The position numbers and the translations under genes were made by a program. From Thalassospira povalilytica (GTDB lineage: Bacteria > Pseudomonadota > Alphaproteobacteria > Rhodospirillales > Thalassospiraceae), in the NCBI RefSeq assembly GCF_002844235.1, contig NZ_PGTS01000007.1, forward strand, positions 62,001 through 126,000: a stretch of DNA of 64,000 bases, given 5' to 3'. Below, one piece after another: positions 1-8,706 of this stretch. The notes under the pieces were generated by a model, which was given only the letters and a program-made list of their open reading frames with translations, searched no databases and was not told the DNA's origin. Position 1 is the first letter of the stretch. Each line of letters opens with the position of its first letter.

Positions 1-375
1 GCCGCCATCGCCGGTGGTGGTCGATGTGCCCGCAAGGGTCGCCCCACGGCCAAGCGCCTCTTTGGCCGGACCGGAAAGGGACCCGAAACTCATGCCCGCG
101 ATGGTGATCGGGATTTTAAGTTCAATCGGCTTTTTGGCAAAACGGGTGCCCAGCGTGACCGCGGTTTCGCATTTCTCGCGATATCCCTCAAGCGGGTAGC
201 GTGACATGGATGCGCCAAGGAACAGCAAATCATCAAAATGCGGGACCTTGCGTTTGGCGCCACTGCCGCGAATGTCATAGATGCCGGTGGCCGCTGCACG
301 GCGGATTTCCGATAAGGTATAATCATCAAAGGTTGCCGATTTGCGCGGCGTGGTAACGGGATGTTTGTGGCTCAT
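1..375 (-). CDS. mgsC: FMN-binding glutamate synthase-family protein, MgsC/GlxD-type (N-terminal part, runs off left edge)
   Basis: Only the first 125 codons are present; the frame stays open to base 1. The start ATG (373-375 on the complement) has an AGGA ribosome site seven bases upstream. The peptide contains the IKIPITIAGMSFGSLS-like stretch (here ELKIPITIAGMSFGSLSGPA) that marks the FMN-binding synthase domain of glutamate synthase. In methylamine users this subunit forms N-methylglutamate synthase with MgsA and MgsB, moving glutamine or gamma-glutamylmethylamide nitrogen onto 2-oxoglutarate. It is the third gene of the minus-strand run mgsA-mgsB-mgsC, 47 bases after mgsB. The family is clear; the N-methylglutamate role rests on the dmm/tmm/tdm neighbours. 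The alternative is a glxD-like protein of unknown substrate. Confidence 0.85.
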   Translation of the reverse strand, partial: MSHKHPVTTPRKSATFDDYTLSEIRRAAATGIYDIRGSGAKRKVPHFDDLLFLGASMSRYPLEGYREKCETAVTLGTRFAKKPIELKIPITIAGMSFGSLSGPAKEALGRGATLAGTSTTTGDGG

Positions 376-422
376 GGTCTGATCCTGTTTCTGGGCTGAA
401 AGCATGGTTTCAGCGCTGCGCA

Positions 423-1109
423 TCAATAAGCGTCGGCATTGTCGATGTTGAAATTGTAAAGCTGGCGGGCAGAGCCATATCGCGTGAATTCTTCGGGCTT
501 CACATCCGTGATCCCCGCATCCGACAGAAGCTTGGCCAGAATTTCGATATGTTCGGGGCGCATGTCCTTTTTGATGCAATCCGCACCAAGCGATTTGACC
601 GTGCCGCGTACGAAAAGCCGTGCCTCATAAAGCGAATCACCAAGCGCGTCCCCGGCATCGCCCAGCACAACAAGATTGCCCGATTGCGCCATAAAGGCCG
701 ACATATGGCCGATATTGCCTTTGACGACGATGTCGATGCCCTTCATCGAAATGCCGCATCGTGACGATGCATTGCCTTCGATCACCAGCAATCCGCCATG
801 GGCGGTGGCCCCGGCATACTGGCTGGCATCGCCCTTGATCACGACCTTGCCCGACATCATGTTTTCGGCCACACCCGGACCGGCATTGCCATGCACCGTG
901 ATGTTGGCGGTCTCATTCATACCGGCACAGTAATAGCCGACACTGCCCTTGATCTGGACATCGACCGGGGCATCAATCCCGACGGCAACCGCATGGGCAC
1001 CGCGCGGATTGGTGACTTCGAATTCCTCGTTCCCACCGTCTTTATCAAGTGCATGAAGCGACGCATTCAGATCGCGCAGTTCGGTGGTTGCAAGATCAAA
1101 CACTGGCAT
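423..1109 (-). CDS. mgsB: GXGXG-motif glutamate synthase domain protein, MgsB/GlxC-type
   Basis: A 228-residue protein made almost wholly of the beta-helix GXGXG domain found at the C-terminus of large glutamate synthase subunits, here as a free-standing subunit. Repeating glycine-rich turns such as GSVGYYCAGMNETANITVHG and IVVKGNIGHMSAFMAQSGN show the right-handed helix pattern. In N-methylglutamate synthase this subunit bridges the amidotransferase and the FMN domain. The start has an AAGGAAGG ribosome site. It sits between mgsA (84 bases upstream) and mgsC, so the three are very likely one transcript. The length matches stand-alone GlxC/MgsB proteins. The family call is firm; the substrate is inferred from context. 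Confidence 0.88.
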   Translation of the reverse strand: MPVFDLATTELRDLNASLHALDKDGGNEEFEVTNPRGAHAVAVGIDAPVDVQIKGSVGYYCAGMNETANITVHGNAGPGVAENMMSGKVVIKGDASQYAGATAHGGLLVIEGNASSRCGISMKGIDIVVKGNIGHMSAFMAQSGNLVVLGDAGDALGDSLYEARLFVRGTVKSLGADCIKKDMRPEHIEILAKLLSDAGITDVKPEEFTRYGSARQLYNFNIDNADAY

Positions 1110-1193
1110 ATGTGTTCCTTCCTTATATGGCCGCCTGTCTGGAGCGGCCGGGGCGGGGCGCGATATCGCTGCACCCGACAGGGTTCTTGAAAA

Positions 1194-2090
1194 TCAGTGT
1201 TCCCAGAAATAAACCGTGGCCGGTTCCGGTTCCCAAACCCGCGCATCTTCAATGCCCGGCAGGTTCACAAGCGCGCGATATTCCGACCCGAATGCGACAT
1301 AGGCGTCGGTTTCGGCCATGACGGCGGGTTTACACGCAATCGGATCGCGTACCACGCCAAAGCCCGACTTGGTGCCAACGACGAATGTGAAAAACCCGTC
1401 AAGGTCATCAAGCGCGCTGGTCAATGCTTCGCCAAGGTTCTTGCCCTTGGCCATTTCCCCGGTCAGATAGGCGGCGGCGACTTCGGAATCATTTTCGGTT
1501 TCCATGCGAATGCCCTGATGGGACAGTTCACGGCGCAGATTGTTGTGATTGGAAAGTGAGCCGTTATGGACAAGGCACTGGTCCGATCCGGTCGAAAACG
1601 GATGGGCACCAAGGGTCGTGACCGCACTTTCGGTCGCCATGCGCGTATGGCCAATGCCGTGTGTGCCCGACATGTCGGTAATCTTGAACCGTTCGACCAC
1701 ATCCTTGGGCAGGCCGACTTCCTTATAGATTTCCATGACATTGCCGGTGCCCATCACCCGGATATTGGGGCGAAGTTCGGCAAGGGCGGTACGGGTGGCA
1801 TCGATCTGATCGGCGCCAACCGTGATCACGGCATGTGTGCTTTTGGGCAGGATCGATGCATTGGCAATGCCCGCAGCACGCAATGCATCGGTCAGGCCGG
1901 CAAAATCGGTTTCCGGTTCCGGGGACTGAATGGTGAGTTTGGCCAGATTGTTCTGATCTGCGCCATAAATGGCGATCCCCGCACTATCAGGGCCGCGATC
2001 GGTCATGGTCACCAGCATTTCCGACAGCAAAGCGCCGAGCTGCGGTTCCAGACTTTTATCTTTAAGGAATAAACCAACGATGCCGCACAT
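1194..2090 (-). CDS. mgsA: class II glutamine amidotransferase, MgsA/GlxB-type
   Basis: A 298-residue class II (Ntn-type) amidotransferase. The protein starts MCGIVGLF, so Cys2 becomes the N-terminal catalytic nucleophile after Met removal. The TRMATESAVTTLGAHPF stretch and the HNGSLSNHNNLRRELSHQG stretch match the glutamine-binding Arg and the Asn-Gly oxyanion region of the family. It would release ammonia or methylamine from a glutamine-type donor for MgsC. It is the first gene of the mgs run. A hairpin in its leader (2101-2126) contains the likely ribosome site. Context (dmm, tmm, tdm and a soxBDAG-type operon nearby) favours N-methylglutamate synthase over a generic glxB. The next gene upstream is an XRE-cupin regulator on the same strand. 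Confidence 0.88.
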   Translation of the reverse strand: MCGIVGLFLKDKSLEPQLGALLSEMLVTMTDRGPDSAGIAIYGADQNNLAKLTIQSPEPETDFAGLTDALRAAGIANASILPKSTHAVITVGADQIDATRTALAELRPNIRVMGTGNVMEIYKEVGLPKDVVERFKITDMSGTHGIGHTRMATESAVTTLGAHPFSTGSDQCLVHNGSLSNHNNLRRELSHQGIRMETENDSEVAAAYLTGEMAKGKNLGEALTSALDDLDGFFTFVVGTKSGFGVVRDPIACKPAVMAETDAYVAFGSEYRALVNLPGIEDARVWEPEPATVYFWEH

Positions 2091-2100
2091 GGCAGGACAG

Positions 2101-2126
2101 TCTCCATTCTGTTGCTTGAATGGAGA
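2101..2126 (-). promoter_or_regulatory. leader hairpin covering the probable ribosome site of mgsA
   Basis: A perfect nine-base inverted repeat (TCTCCATTC at 2101-2109, GAATGGAGA at 2118-2126) with an eight-base loop lies just upstream of the mgsA start. Read on the minus strand, the distal arm contains GGAGA, the only Shine-Dalgarno-like sequence before the ATG, so the stem would hide it. It could be a translational control element or a DNA operator; the sequence alone cannot decide. Confidence 0.45.
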
Positions 2127-2188
2127 CTAACTGTTCGCGATTGCGGAATCAACTCATAAGAATAAAAATTTCATCAGGGTGAATTATA

Positions 2189-2205
2189 TTCTTCACCGTG
2201 AAGAA
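2189..2205. promoter_or_regulatory. 17-bp palindrome upstream of the mgs operon, candidate operator
   Basis: TTCTTCACCGTGAAGAA is a perfect palindrome around a CCG centre. A further GGTGAA at 2178-2183 pairs with the overlapping TTCACC, giving three alternating half-sites. It lies just after the stop codon of the XRE-cupin gene and about 100 bases before mgsA, a fitting place for a regulator of the mgs genes. Confidence 0.4.
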
Positions 2206-2208
2206 AGT

Positions 2209-2913
2209 TTACGAGCGTGCCGGATAGCAGATGATCGACAGATAACGGATTGGAAATGAAAGAAGTTCTTCCGGTCCGTGCCGGGCATCGGCATCAAAAA
2301 ACAGGCTGTCACCGGCCTGCATGTAATAAAGCTGATCACCGTGGCGATAGCGTACTTCACCCTCAAGCATATAGATGAATTCCATGCCTTCATGCTGGAA
2401 GGCGGGGAAACTGCTCGACTCCTCGGTCAGCGTCAGCAAATAGGGCTCGACCACCACACCGCTGGTATTGTTATCAATATGCCCAAGCAGGTTATATTCA
2501 TGGCCTGCGCGCGTGCCGCGCCGTTCAATGGCAATGCCTTCGCCCGATTTGACAAACACCGCATTGCGCGGTTCTTCATAACGGCGGAAAAAGTCGGTCA
2601 ATGGCACGCCAAGTGCACTTGCCAATGCCTGAAGCGATGTCAGGGACGGTGACGTCACACCGTTTTCAATCTTGGACAACATCCCCATCGAAATGCCGGT
2701 TGCCGATGCCAGATCGGCAATGGTGATGCCAAGTTTCTTGCGCAGGGCGCGGACTTCATGTCCGATCGCGATTTCCAGATTGTTTTCCTTCGGCTCGCGA
2801 AGGGCGTGCGGGTCCTGGTTCAGGGCGGCCGGTTTGTTCATGGAGTCCATGGGTATTCCTTGCTCGCTGTTGGCGTTGGTTTTGGTTGGTTTCTGCGATT
2901 TGTTATCTGCCAT
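2209..2913 (-). CDS. XRE-family transcriptional regulator with C-terminal cupin sensor domain
   Basis: A 234-residue protein from the ATG at 2913, which has an AAGGAAG ribosome site; a GTG at 2934 would add seven residues. After about 45 polar, probably disordered residues there is a helix-turn-helix domain (EVRALRKKLGITIADLASAT, then GMLSKIENGVTSPSLTSLQAL), and the second half is a cupin barrel with the ligand pattern FQHEGMEFIYMLEGEVRYRH and a GDSLFFDADARHGPEEL turn. XRE-cupin proteins usually sense a small metabolite of the pathway they sit beside. Placed between the mgs genes and dmmDABC, it is the obvious candidate regulator of methylated-amine use. The inducer is unknown. Confidence 0.88.
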   Translation of the reverse strand: MADNKSQKPTKTNANSEQGIPMDSMNKPAALNQDPHALREPKENNLEIAIGHEVRALRKKLGITIADLASATGISMGMLSKIENGVTSPSLTSLQALASALGVPLTDFFRRYEEPRNAVFVKSGEGIAIERRGTRAGHEYNLLGHIDNNTSGVVVEPYLLTLTEESSSFPAFQHEGMEFIYMLEGEVRYRHGDQLYYMQAGDSLFFDADARHGPEELLSFPIRYLSIICYPARS

Positions 2914-3190
2914 TGTGGCGGCTTCCTTCGCCACCGTGCCCGTAATCGGCGTGCGGTGCGTTTCCTGATCGTTTCCTGGGTCATGCGCGGACCGCTTTGC
3001 TTGGCGGCCGTCTTTTGTTTTGTGCCGGTCTGCCCGTTGATCGTTACGATACGTGGTGCAGTGCGGCCTTCTGTTTCATTTAAACTGTCAGGAAAGATTT
3101 ATCAACTGAAGGGAAAATCATTTTGTGGAACAGGCGGGCGGTGGTGGCGCAATCAAATTGTTGCAATGCCGCAGAAAATAGCACTTGAGG

Positions 3191-3223
3191 AATAATTATT
3201 GAATTAAATGAAAAATAATTATT
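3191..3223. promoter_or_regulatory. twin AATAATTATT palindromes upstream of dmmDABC
   Basis: The ten-base palindrome AATAATTATT occurs at 3191-3200 and again at 3214-3223, a start-to-start spacing of 23 bases, or about two helical turns. Both lie about 120-145 bases before the dmmD start in an AT-rich promoter zone. Cooperative binding by a dimeric regulator would fit, or an UP-type AT-rich element. Confidence 0.35.
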
Positions 3224-3226
3224 GCG

Positions 3227-3236
3227 TTCGCGAACA
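3227..3236. promoter_or_regulatory. GTTCGCGAAC palindrome in the dmm promoter region
   Basis: A perfect ten-base palindrome directly after the twin AT-rich palindromes. The eight bases GTTCGCGA recur at 2133-2140 in front of mgsA, so both amine operons share the word. This would suit a common operator, but a chance match of eight bases in 1 kb is possible. Confidence 0.3.
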
Positions 3237-3335
3237 AGTTGCCGCCAGAATGGAGAACATAAAAAGCCAATAATTGCGCGCTGATTGCGCGACAAGGCTG
3301 CCAAATCAGGGCGACCAAATCAGGAGGCCATCACA

Positions 3336-4469
3336 ATGACTGCAAGCTGGAGATTCTCCGCCCTTGCCGACCGTCACCGCGCGCTTGGTTCCAATCTTGA
3401 AGACTGGAGCGGGATGGGCACGGCTTGGACCTATGACAAGGATTGGGACGAAGAATATATCGCCATCCGCACCAAGGCCGGGATCATGGATGTGTCGGGC
3501 CTGAAAAAGGTCCACATCACCGGTCCCCATGCTTCGCACGTCATTGATTATGCCACCACCCGCAATGTCGAAAAAATCTATCCGGGCAAATCGGTTTATG
3601 CCTGCATGCTCAATGATCAGGGCAAATTTACCGACGATTGCGTGATCTATCGCATGGGGCCGAATTCATGGATGGTGGTTCACGGATCGGGCACCGGGCA
3701 CGAAGAATTGACCCGTGCGGCCATGGGGCGCGATGTATCGGTCCGTTTTGATGACAATCTTCATGACCTGTCGCTTCAGGGGCCGTTGGCTGTCGATTAT
3801 CTGGCGGAATATGTGCCCGGCATTCGCGATCTTCCCTATTTCCATCACATGCAGACCCAGTTGTTTGGCGCACCGGTGATGATTTCGCGGACCGGTTATA
3901 CCGGTGAACGCGGTTACGAGATTTTCTGTCGCGGGCAGGATGCCGGGATGATCTGGGACCGGATCGTTGCCGAAGGGGCCGATATGGGCATCATTCCGAC
4001 CCGCTTTACCACGCTTGATATGCTGCGGGTCGAAAGTTACCTGCTGTTTTATCCCTATGATAACTCGCAGATGTACCCGTTCGAAAACGAAGGACCGGGC
4101 GATACCCTGTGGGAGCTTGGTCTTGATTTCACGGTCAGTCCCGGCAAAACCGGCTTCCGCGGCGCCGAGGAACATTACCGTCTCAAGGGCAAGGAACGCT
4201 TCAAGATTTTCGGCATCCTGTTTGACGGCAAGGAAGTCCCCGCCGAAGGGGCGGCTGTGTTCAAGGACGGGGCAAAGGTTGGCGTTGTGACCTGCGCGAT
4301 GTATAGCCCGCTCAAAGATCAGACCATGGCGATTGCCCGTCTGGCGGTTGAGTGCGCCGAGCAGGGGGTACGTCTTGAAATTGCCGGGGCAGACGGGATG
4401 CTGGGCGGTATGGCCCACACCATGCCCTTTGATGATCCGAGCAAATCCAAAAGAACCGCCAAGGGCTAG
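3336..4469 (+). CDS. dmmD: aminomethyltransferase (GcvT)-family protein, DmmD of dimethylamine monooxygenase cluster
   Basis: A 377-residue GcvT/YgfZ-type folate-binding protein from the ATG at 3336, eight bases after AGGAGG. The GIMDVSGLKKVHITGPHA segment, the SRTGYTGERGYEIFC segment and the TLDMLRVES segment are the usual landmarks of the T-protein fold. In dmm clusters this protein is thought to capture the formaldehyde released from dimethylamine as methylene-tetrahydrofolate. It heads dmmDABC, with dmmA 104 bases downstream. The order GcvT, DmmA, reductase, DUF3445 matches the dmmDABC order known from marine Roseobacter-group bacteria. The assignment is strong from gene order and moderate from this sequence alone, since GcvT paralogs are numerous. 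Confidence 0.85.
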   Translation: MTASWRFSALADRHRALGSNLEDWSGMGTAWTYDKDWDEEYIAIRTKAGIMDVSGLKKVHITGPHASHVIDYATTRNVEKIYPGKSVYACMLNDQGKFTDDCVIYRMGPNSWMVVHGSGTGHEELTRAAMGRDVSVRFDDNLHDLSLQGPLAVDYLAEYVPGIRDLPYFHHMQTQLFGAPVMISRTGYTGERGYEIFCRGQDAGMIWDRIVAEGADMGIIPTRFTTLDMLRVESYLLFYPYDNSQMYPFENEGPGDTLWELGLDFTVSPGKTGFRGAEEHYRLKGKERFKIFGILFDGKEVPAEGAAVFKDGAKVGVVTCAMYSPLKDQTMAIARLAVECAEQGVRLEIAGADGMLGGMAHTMPFDDPSKSKRTAKG

Positions 4470-4573
4470 GACATATCCCCCGGGGATCGGCTGGATCGAC
4501 CGGATCGGTCGGACCGGTTCCCCGGGGCTGTCATTTTATCCGTTGGTTTCTGACAGAATGGGATCCCGCGACC

Positions 4574-5185
4574 ATGTCTGAGAGTTTGATAGAAGAAAGC
4601 ATCCTTTCCCGCCCCAAATACGGGCAGTTGGCGATTGCCCCGGGGCTTGCGCATTATTTCGTTGCCGATGCATCGGGTGCGGAATGCGTCATCCGCGTGG
4701 CCCAGACCGCCCCGAAAGGCTTCATGGAAAAGGTCCATATCCTTTATGTGCCGACACCGGGTGAAAACGCCCTGATCACTGCCCTTTATGCCTTGGGGGC
4801 CAAACGGTTCGAACATGTCCCGACCATTGATGCGGCGATTGCCAAGCTGGGCGACTGGCTTTCGGAGTCCAAAATGGGAAGCCAGCTTTACCTTGCCGGG
4901 ACCGAAGGCCTGATTGGCAGGGCTGTCGCCAAGGGCGAGGAATGCGGGCTCGATCACACCGCTGTTCAGTGTGAACATCGCGGCAGTCTGGCGCGTCGGG
5001 TTCAATGCGTTCACTGCAAAACCATGATCGAAAAGGTCACGACACAGCCGGTCAAATGCCCGTCCTGTGATTTGCTGCTTTTGGTGCGCGATCATTATTC
5101 CCGGCGTCTCGCCGCCTTTCAGGGGGTGTGCATCAATGCCGAAGACCCGACCGAGGAAGTCGAAATCAGGGAGGTCTTCAAATGA
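4574..5185 (+). CDS. dmmA: dimethylamine monooxygenase subunit DmmA-family protein
   Basis: A 203-residue soluble protein. The first 130 residues form an alpha/beta domain. The C-terminus has two Cys pairs, CVHC at 145-148 and CPSC at 162-165, arranged like a zinc ribbon or rubredoxin-like site. This layout belongs to the DmmA family, part of the three-component dimethylamine monooxygenase that converts dimethylamine to methylamine and formaldehyde with NADPH and oxygen. The Cys site may relay electrons or stabilise the complex; which one cannot be told here. The gene ends with an ATGA overlap onto dmmB, so the two are translationally coupled. Confidence 0.85.
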   Translation: MSESLIEESILSRPKYGQLAIAPGLAHYFVADASGAECVIRVAQTAPKGFMEKVHILYVPTPGENALITALYALGAKRFEHVPTIDAAIAKLGDWLSESKMGSQLYLAGTEGLIGRAVAKGEECGLDHTAVQCEHRGSLARRVQCVHCKTMIEKVTTQPVKCPSCDLLLLVRDHYSRRLAAFQGVCINAEDPTEEVEIREVFK

Positions 5186-6147
5186 GCGCGTCCGATCATC
5201 TGATCCCGGTGGTGGTTTCCCGGGTTGTCGAAGTCAATTCGATCATCAAGCGGTTTGAATTCAAGCATATCCACGGCAACGAACTTCCGGCCTTTTCCGG
5301 CGGGGCGCACATCGTGGTGGAAATGCTTGATGGCCCGATCAAACGCAAGAATGCCTATTCCCTGATGAGTTCACCCTTTGATCGCGACCAATATGCCATT
5401 TCGGTGCGGCGCGATGATAACGGGCGCGGTGGATCGAAATTCATGCATGAAAAGGTCGAACCGGGCATGAGAATGAATATCTCGGCCCCGGTGAACCTGT
5501 TTGCGCTTGATCTGCGTGCCAGAAAACATCTGATGATTGCGGGCGGCATCGGCATCACACCGTTCATCGCCCAGATGACCCAGGCATCATCACTTGGCGT
5601 GCCGTTTGAACTTCATTACGCCGCGCGCAGCGCCTCGCAGGCGGCCTATATGGACAGCCTGCAAGACCGGTTTGGCGACCATGTCAGGTGCTATTGCGAT
5701 GATGCGGGCGGTGGTCCTGATCTGGCGGCACTTTTATCGGATCAGCCGCTTGGCACCCATGTCTATGTCTGCGGGCCCAAGGGCATGATCGAGGCGGTCG
5801 TTCAAACCGCAACCGATCTTGGCTGGCCTGCGGCCCATATCCATTTCGAACATTTCCTGTCCCCGCCGGTGGGCAAGGCATTTTCGGTCCATCTGGCAAA
5901 GGCCGGGATTGATATCACGGTCGGGCCGGAACAAAGCCTGCTTGAAGCGATCGAAGCATCGGGAACCCCGGTCAAATGCCTGTGTCGTGGCGGGGCCTGT
6001 GGGCAATGTGAAACAAAGGTCGTCACCTGTGATGGTGACATTGCCCATAACGATCACTGGCTTGATGACGATCAGCGTGCATCGAAACAGTTCATCATGC
6101 CCTGCGTGTCGCGGTTCAGCGGCAAGCGTCTTGAACTTGATCTGTAA
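5182..6147 (+). CDS. dmmB: PDR/VanB-family ferredoxin reductase, DmmB reductase of dimethylamine monooxygenase
   Basis: A 321-residue oxidoreductase. The N-terminal flavin domain shows KNAYSLMSSPFD (FMN contact), the middle shows MIAGGIGITPFIAQM (NADPH-binding loop) and VYVCGPKGMI, and the C-terminus carries a plant-type 2Fe-2S cluster motif in LCRGGACGQCETKV with a last Cys in MPCVSR. Electrons would flow from NADPH through flavin and 2Fe-2S to the haem subunit DmmC. The start at 5182 overlaps the dmmA stop (ATGA). The family and its place in the operon make this a confident call. Confidence 0.9.
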   Translation: MSASDHLIPVVVSRVVEVNSIIKRFEFKHIHGNELPAFSGGAHIVVEMLDGPIKRKNAYSLMSSPFDRDQYAISVRRDDNGRGGSKFMHEKVEPGMRMNISAPVNLFALDLRARKHLMIAGGIGITPFIAQMTQASSLGVPFELHYAARSASQAAYMDSLQDRFGDHVRCYCDDAGGGPDLAALLSDQPLGTHVYVCGPKGMIEAVVQTATDLGWPAAHIHFEHFLSPPVGKAFSVHLAKAGIDITVGPEQSLLEAIEASGTPVKCLCRGGACGQCETKVVTCDGDIAHNDHWLDDDQRASKQFIMPCVSRFSGKRLELDL

Positions 6148-6165
6148 GCAAGGGGGATCTGCGAT

Positions 6166-7206
6166 ATGACCATTCACTTCAGAAACGAGACATTCCGCAA
6201 CGATTTCACCTATGCCAACAGTCCGGGCAACATCCCGCGCTTTCCGTTCCCGTTTCCCGAAGACGTTTATATGTATTCGACCAATGTGGAACCGCATCAC
6301 GCCACACGGGCCGGAAGCCCGTTTGAACATGCCTTTGATGTCGACGAACATTATGTCTCGGAAATGAAGGATCGCGCCCTTGTCCTGGCCGACGACCCCG
6401 GCCGTTGTCAGGCCCTGCCGCATATGGAAACGGCGGCCTGGGATTTTGTCGAACTGGTGATGGTTTCCAAGGCGCGCGACTATCCTGATCTGTTTGAACT
6501 GACCATTGATGGTGATCGCTGGCACTGGATCAACAAGACGCTTCAGATTGATGACACCTTTGTCTTTGGCGACAGTTCGACCCTGCCATGTCATCCGATG
6601 GAATATATCGGCCGTCAGGTACAGGGCGATCACGCGATCCTTGATCAGCGCGATGGCAATCTTTGGATGGATGCCGGGATCATTACCGCACAGGCCGACT
6701 GGTCGCTTGATTTCGACATTGGCATGAACTTCTTTGAGTGGCATGCGCCCGTGCCGCTTGCCCATGAACTCGGCGTGTTTCAGCGCGCGTTGAAATTCCT
6801 GCTGTCCCTGCCGCAAGGCCAGCCGTCCCGGCGTCTGAACTGGACGCTGACGGTTAATCCAAGGCTTGATACCAGTCCGGAAAATTATCCCAAATGGGGG
6901 CCGGACAAGCTGACGGTGAATCCCGGCAATATTGGGGAAAAGGTCCATCTTCGGGTCGAACTTCAGACCTTCTGGCGTCTGCCGCGATCCAACGCGATCC
7001 TGTTTCCGATCCGCACCTATCTGATGGCGATGAACGAAGTTGTGACCCAGCCGAAATGGGGCCGTCGCCTGCATCGGGTGATGCGCGATCTGCGCCCGGA
7101 ACTGGTCGAATATAAGGGGCTGTCACGCTACCACCCGATGCTGGTGGACTGGCTTGCACAGTTTGACGACGGCGCGCCGACGTCACCGGGGATTTTTCCC
7201 GACTAA
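6166..7206 (+). CDS. dmmC: haem-dependent oxidative N-demethylase (DUF3445), DmmC catalytic subunit
   Basis: A 346-residue DUF3445 (HODM alpha-like) protein, 18 bases after dmmB with a GGGGG-type ribosome site. It shows FPFPEDVYMYSTNVEPHHA near the start, a WHWINKTLQIDDTFVFGD segment in the middle, and LRVELQTFWRLPRSNAILFP with FPIRTYLMAM towards the end, as in the family. It is the oxygen-activating component of dimethylamine monooxygenase. The partners DmmA and DmmB immediately precede it. No truncation is seen. The precise haem ligand cannot be assigned from the sequence by eye. Confidence 0.88.
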   Translation: MTIHFRNETFRNDFTYANSPGNIPRFPFPFPEDVYMYSTNVEPHHATRAGSPFEHAFDVDEHYVSEMKDRALVLADDPGRCQALPHMETAAWDFVELVMVSKARDYPDLFELTIDGDRWHWINKTLQIDDTFVFGDSSTLPCHPMEYIGRQVQGDHAILDQRDGNLWMDAGIITAQADWSLDFDIGMNFFEWHAPVPLAHELGVFQRALKFLLSLPQGQPSRRLNWTLTVNPRLDTSPENYPKWGPDKLTVNPGNIGEKVHLRVELQTFWRLPRSNAILFPIRTYLMAMNEVVTQPKWGRRLHRVMRDLRPELVEYKGLSRYHPMLVDWLAQFDDGAPTSPGIFPD

Positions 7207-7274
7207 CCAAAACCGGCACCAAAAAACAAGCCGGACGGAGGAAATAACCAGCCATCTATTGGGGATCTAAGGCA

Positions 7275-8639
7275 ATGACACTTCGCGTGGCGATTATTGG
7301 CGCCGGCCCGTCGGGCATGGCGCAGATGCGTGCATTTCAGTCAGCAGCAGCCAAAGGGGCCGAAATCCCCGAAGTGGTATGTTTCGAACGTCAGGAAGAC
7401 TGGGGCGGTTTGTGGAACTATACCTGGCGCACCGGACTTGATGAATATGGCGAACCGATCCACGGGTCGATGTATCGCTATCTGTGGTCAAACGGACCCA
7501 AGGAATGCCTTGAATTTGCCGATTACACGTTCGAGGAACATTTCGGCAAACCGATCGCATCCTATCCGCCGCGCGCGGTGATCTGGGACTATATCAAGGG
7601 CCGGGTCGAAAAGGCCAATGTACGCCCGTGGGTGCGGTTCAGAACCCCGGTGCGCCGGGTTGAATTTAATGATGCGTCACAGACCTTTACCGTGACCTCG
7701 CATGATCTCAAAAACGATATCATCGCATCCGAGGAATTTGATTATGTGGTGGTCGCCAATGGTCATTTCTCGACGCCGAATGTGCCGGAATTCCCGGGGT
7801 TCGAGACCTTTGGCGGACGTGTTTTGCATGCCCATGATTTCCGTGATGCGCTTGAATTCAAGGACAAGGATATCCTGATCATCGGCACATCCTATTCGGC
7901 CGAGGATATCGGATCGCAATGCTATAAATATGGCTGCAAATCCGTCACGGTTAGTCACCGCACCAATCCGATCGGCTTTGACTGGCCCGATAACTGGGCG
8001 GAAGTGCCGCTTTTGAGCCGGGTTGAGGGCAATACAGCTTATTTCAAGGACGGATCATCGCGTGATGTCGATGCGATCATTCTGTGTACCGGCTATCAGC
8101 ATCACTTCCCGTTCCTGACCGATGATTTGCGTTTGAAAACCGCTAACCGATTGTGGCCATTGGGTCTTTATAACGGGGTGGTGTGGGAAGAAAACCCAAG
8201 GCTGATGTATCTGGGCATGCAGGACCAGTTCTATACCTTCAACATGTTCGATGCCCAGGCATGGTATGCCCGTGATGTCATCATGGGCCGCATTCCGTTG
8301 CCGTCAAAGGACGCGATGAAGGCCGATAGCCAGGCCTGGCGCGACCGGGAAGAAAGCCTGAAAGACGATCATGACATGATCTGGTTCCAGGGCGATTACA
8401 CCGCCCATCTTATTGAAATGACAGACTATCCGATGTTTGACATCGAAGGGGTCAACAAGACCTTCGAGAAATGGGAACATGACAAGGCCCATGACATCAT
8501 GGGCTATCGCAACAAATCATATCGATCGCTTATGACCGGCAATATGTCGCCTGCCCATCATACGCCGTGGCTTGATGAACTTGATGACAGTCTGGAAGCC
8601 TATTTGCAGACCGGATTAAAAAGCAACGCTGCAGAATAA
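7275..8639 (+). CDS. tmm: trimethylamine monooxygenase (bacterial FMO)
   Basis: A 454-residue flavin monooxygenase. The FAD site [11 protein letters not shown] is at residues 7-17. The FMO signature F-x-G-x3-H-x3-F appears as [11 protein letters not shown] in the middle. The NADPH loop [12 protein letters not shown] follows. Length, signature and the neighbours dmmDABC upstream and tdm downstream point to Tmm, which oxidises trimethylamine to trimethylamine N-oxide with NADPH and oxygen in the cytoplasm. It lies 68 bases after dmmC and is followed by a strong terminator, so it probably ends the dmm transcript. Related enzymes can also oxidise dimethyl sulfide, so side activity is possible. 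Confidence 0.93.
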   Translation: MTLRVAIIGAGPSGMAQMRAFQSAAAKGAEIPEVVCFERQEDWGGLWNYTWRTGLDEYGEPIHGSMYRYLWSNGPKECLEFADYTFEEHFGKPIASYPPRAVIWDYIKGRVEKANVRPWVRFRTPVRRVEFNDASQTFTVTSHDLKNDIIASEEFDYVVVANGHFSTPNVPEFPGFETFGGRVLHAHDFRDALEFKDKDILIIGTSYSAEDIGSQCYKYGCKSVTVSHRTNPIGFDWPDNWAEVPLLSRVEGNTAYFKDGSSRDVDAIILCTGYQHHFPFLTDDLRLKTANRLWPLGLYNGVVWEENPRLMYLGMQDQFYTFNMFDAQAWYARDVIMGRIPLPSKDAMKADSQAWRDREESLKDDHDMIWFQGDYTAHLIEMTDYPMFDIEGVNKTFEKWEHDKAHDIMGYRNKSYRSLMTGNMSPAHHTPWLDELDDSLEAYLQTGLKSNAAE

Positions 8640-8706
8640 GCCGCATTATTAAAAAGAAACTAATAATCGCACTGACCTTCCCTTAGCAGAGCAAACTCGC
8701 AGTCAC

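Larger units (their letters stand above)
2914..3335. other. 422-bp divergent intergenic region between the XRE-cupin regulator and dmmD
   Basis: No convincing gene. The right half is markedly AT-rich, unlike the flanking genes, and carries paired AATAATTATT palindromes and a GTTCGCGAAC palindrome, so it most likely holds the promoters and operators for dmmDABC-tmm and for the regulator. The strong ribosome site AGGAGG (3322-3327) belongs to dmmD. Confidence 0.6.

Noticed and set aside
5734-7074. 446-codon minus-strand open frame opposite dmmB/dmmC
   Set aside because: No recognisable motif; it spans two genuine plus-strand genes and mirrors their codon bias.
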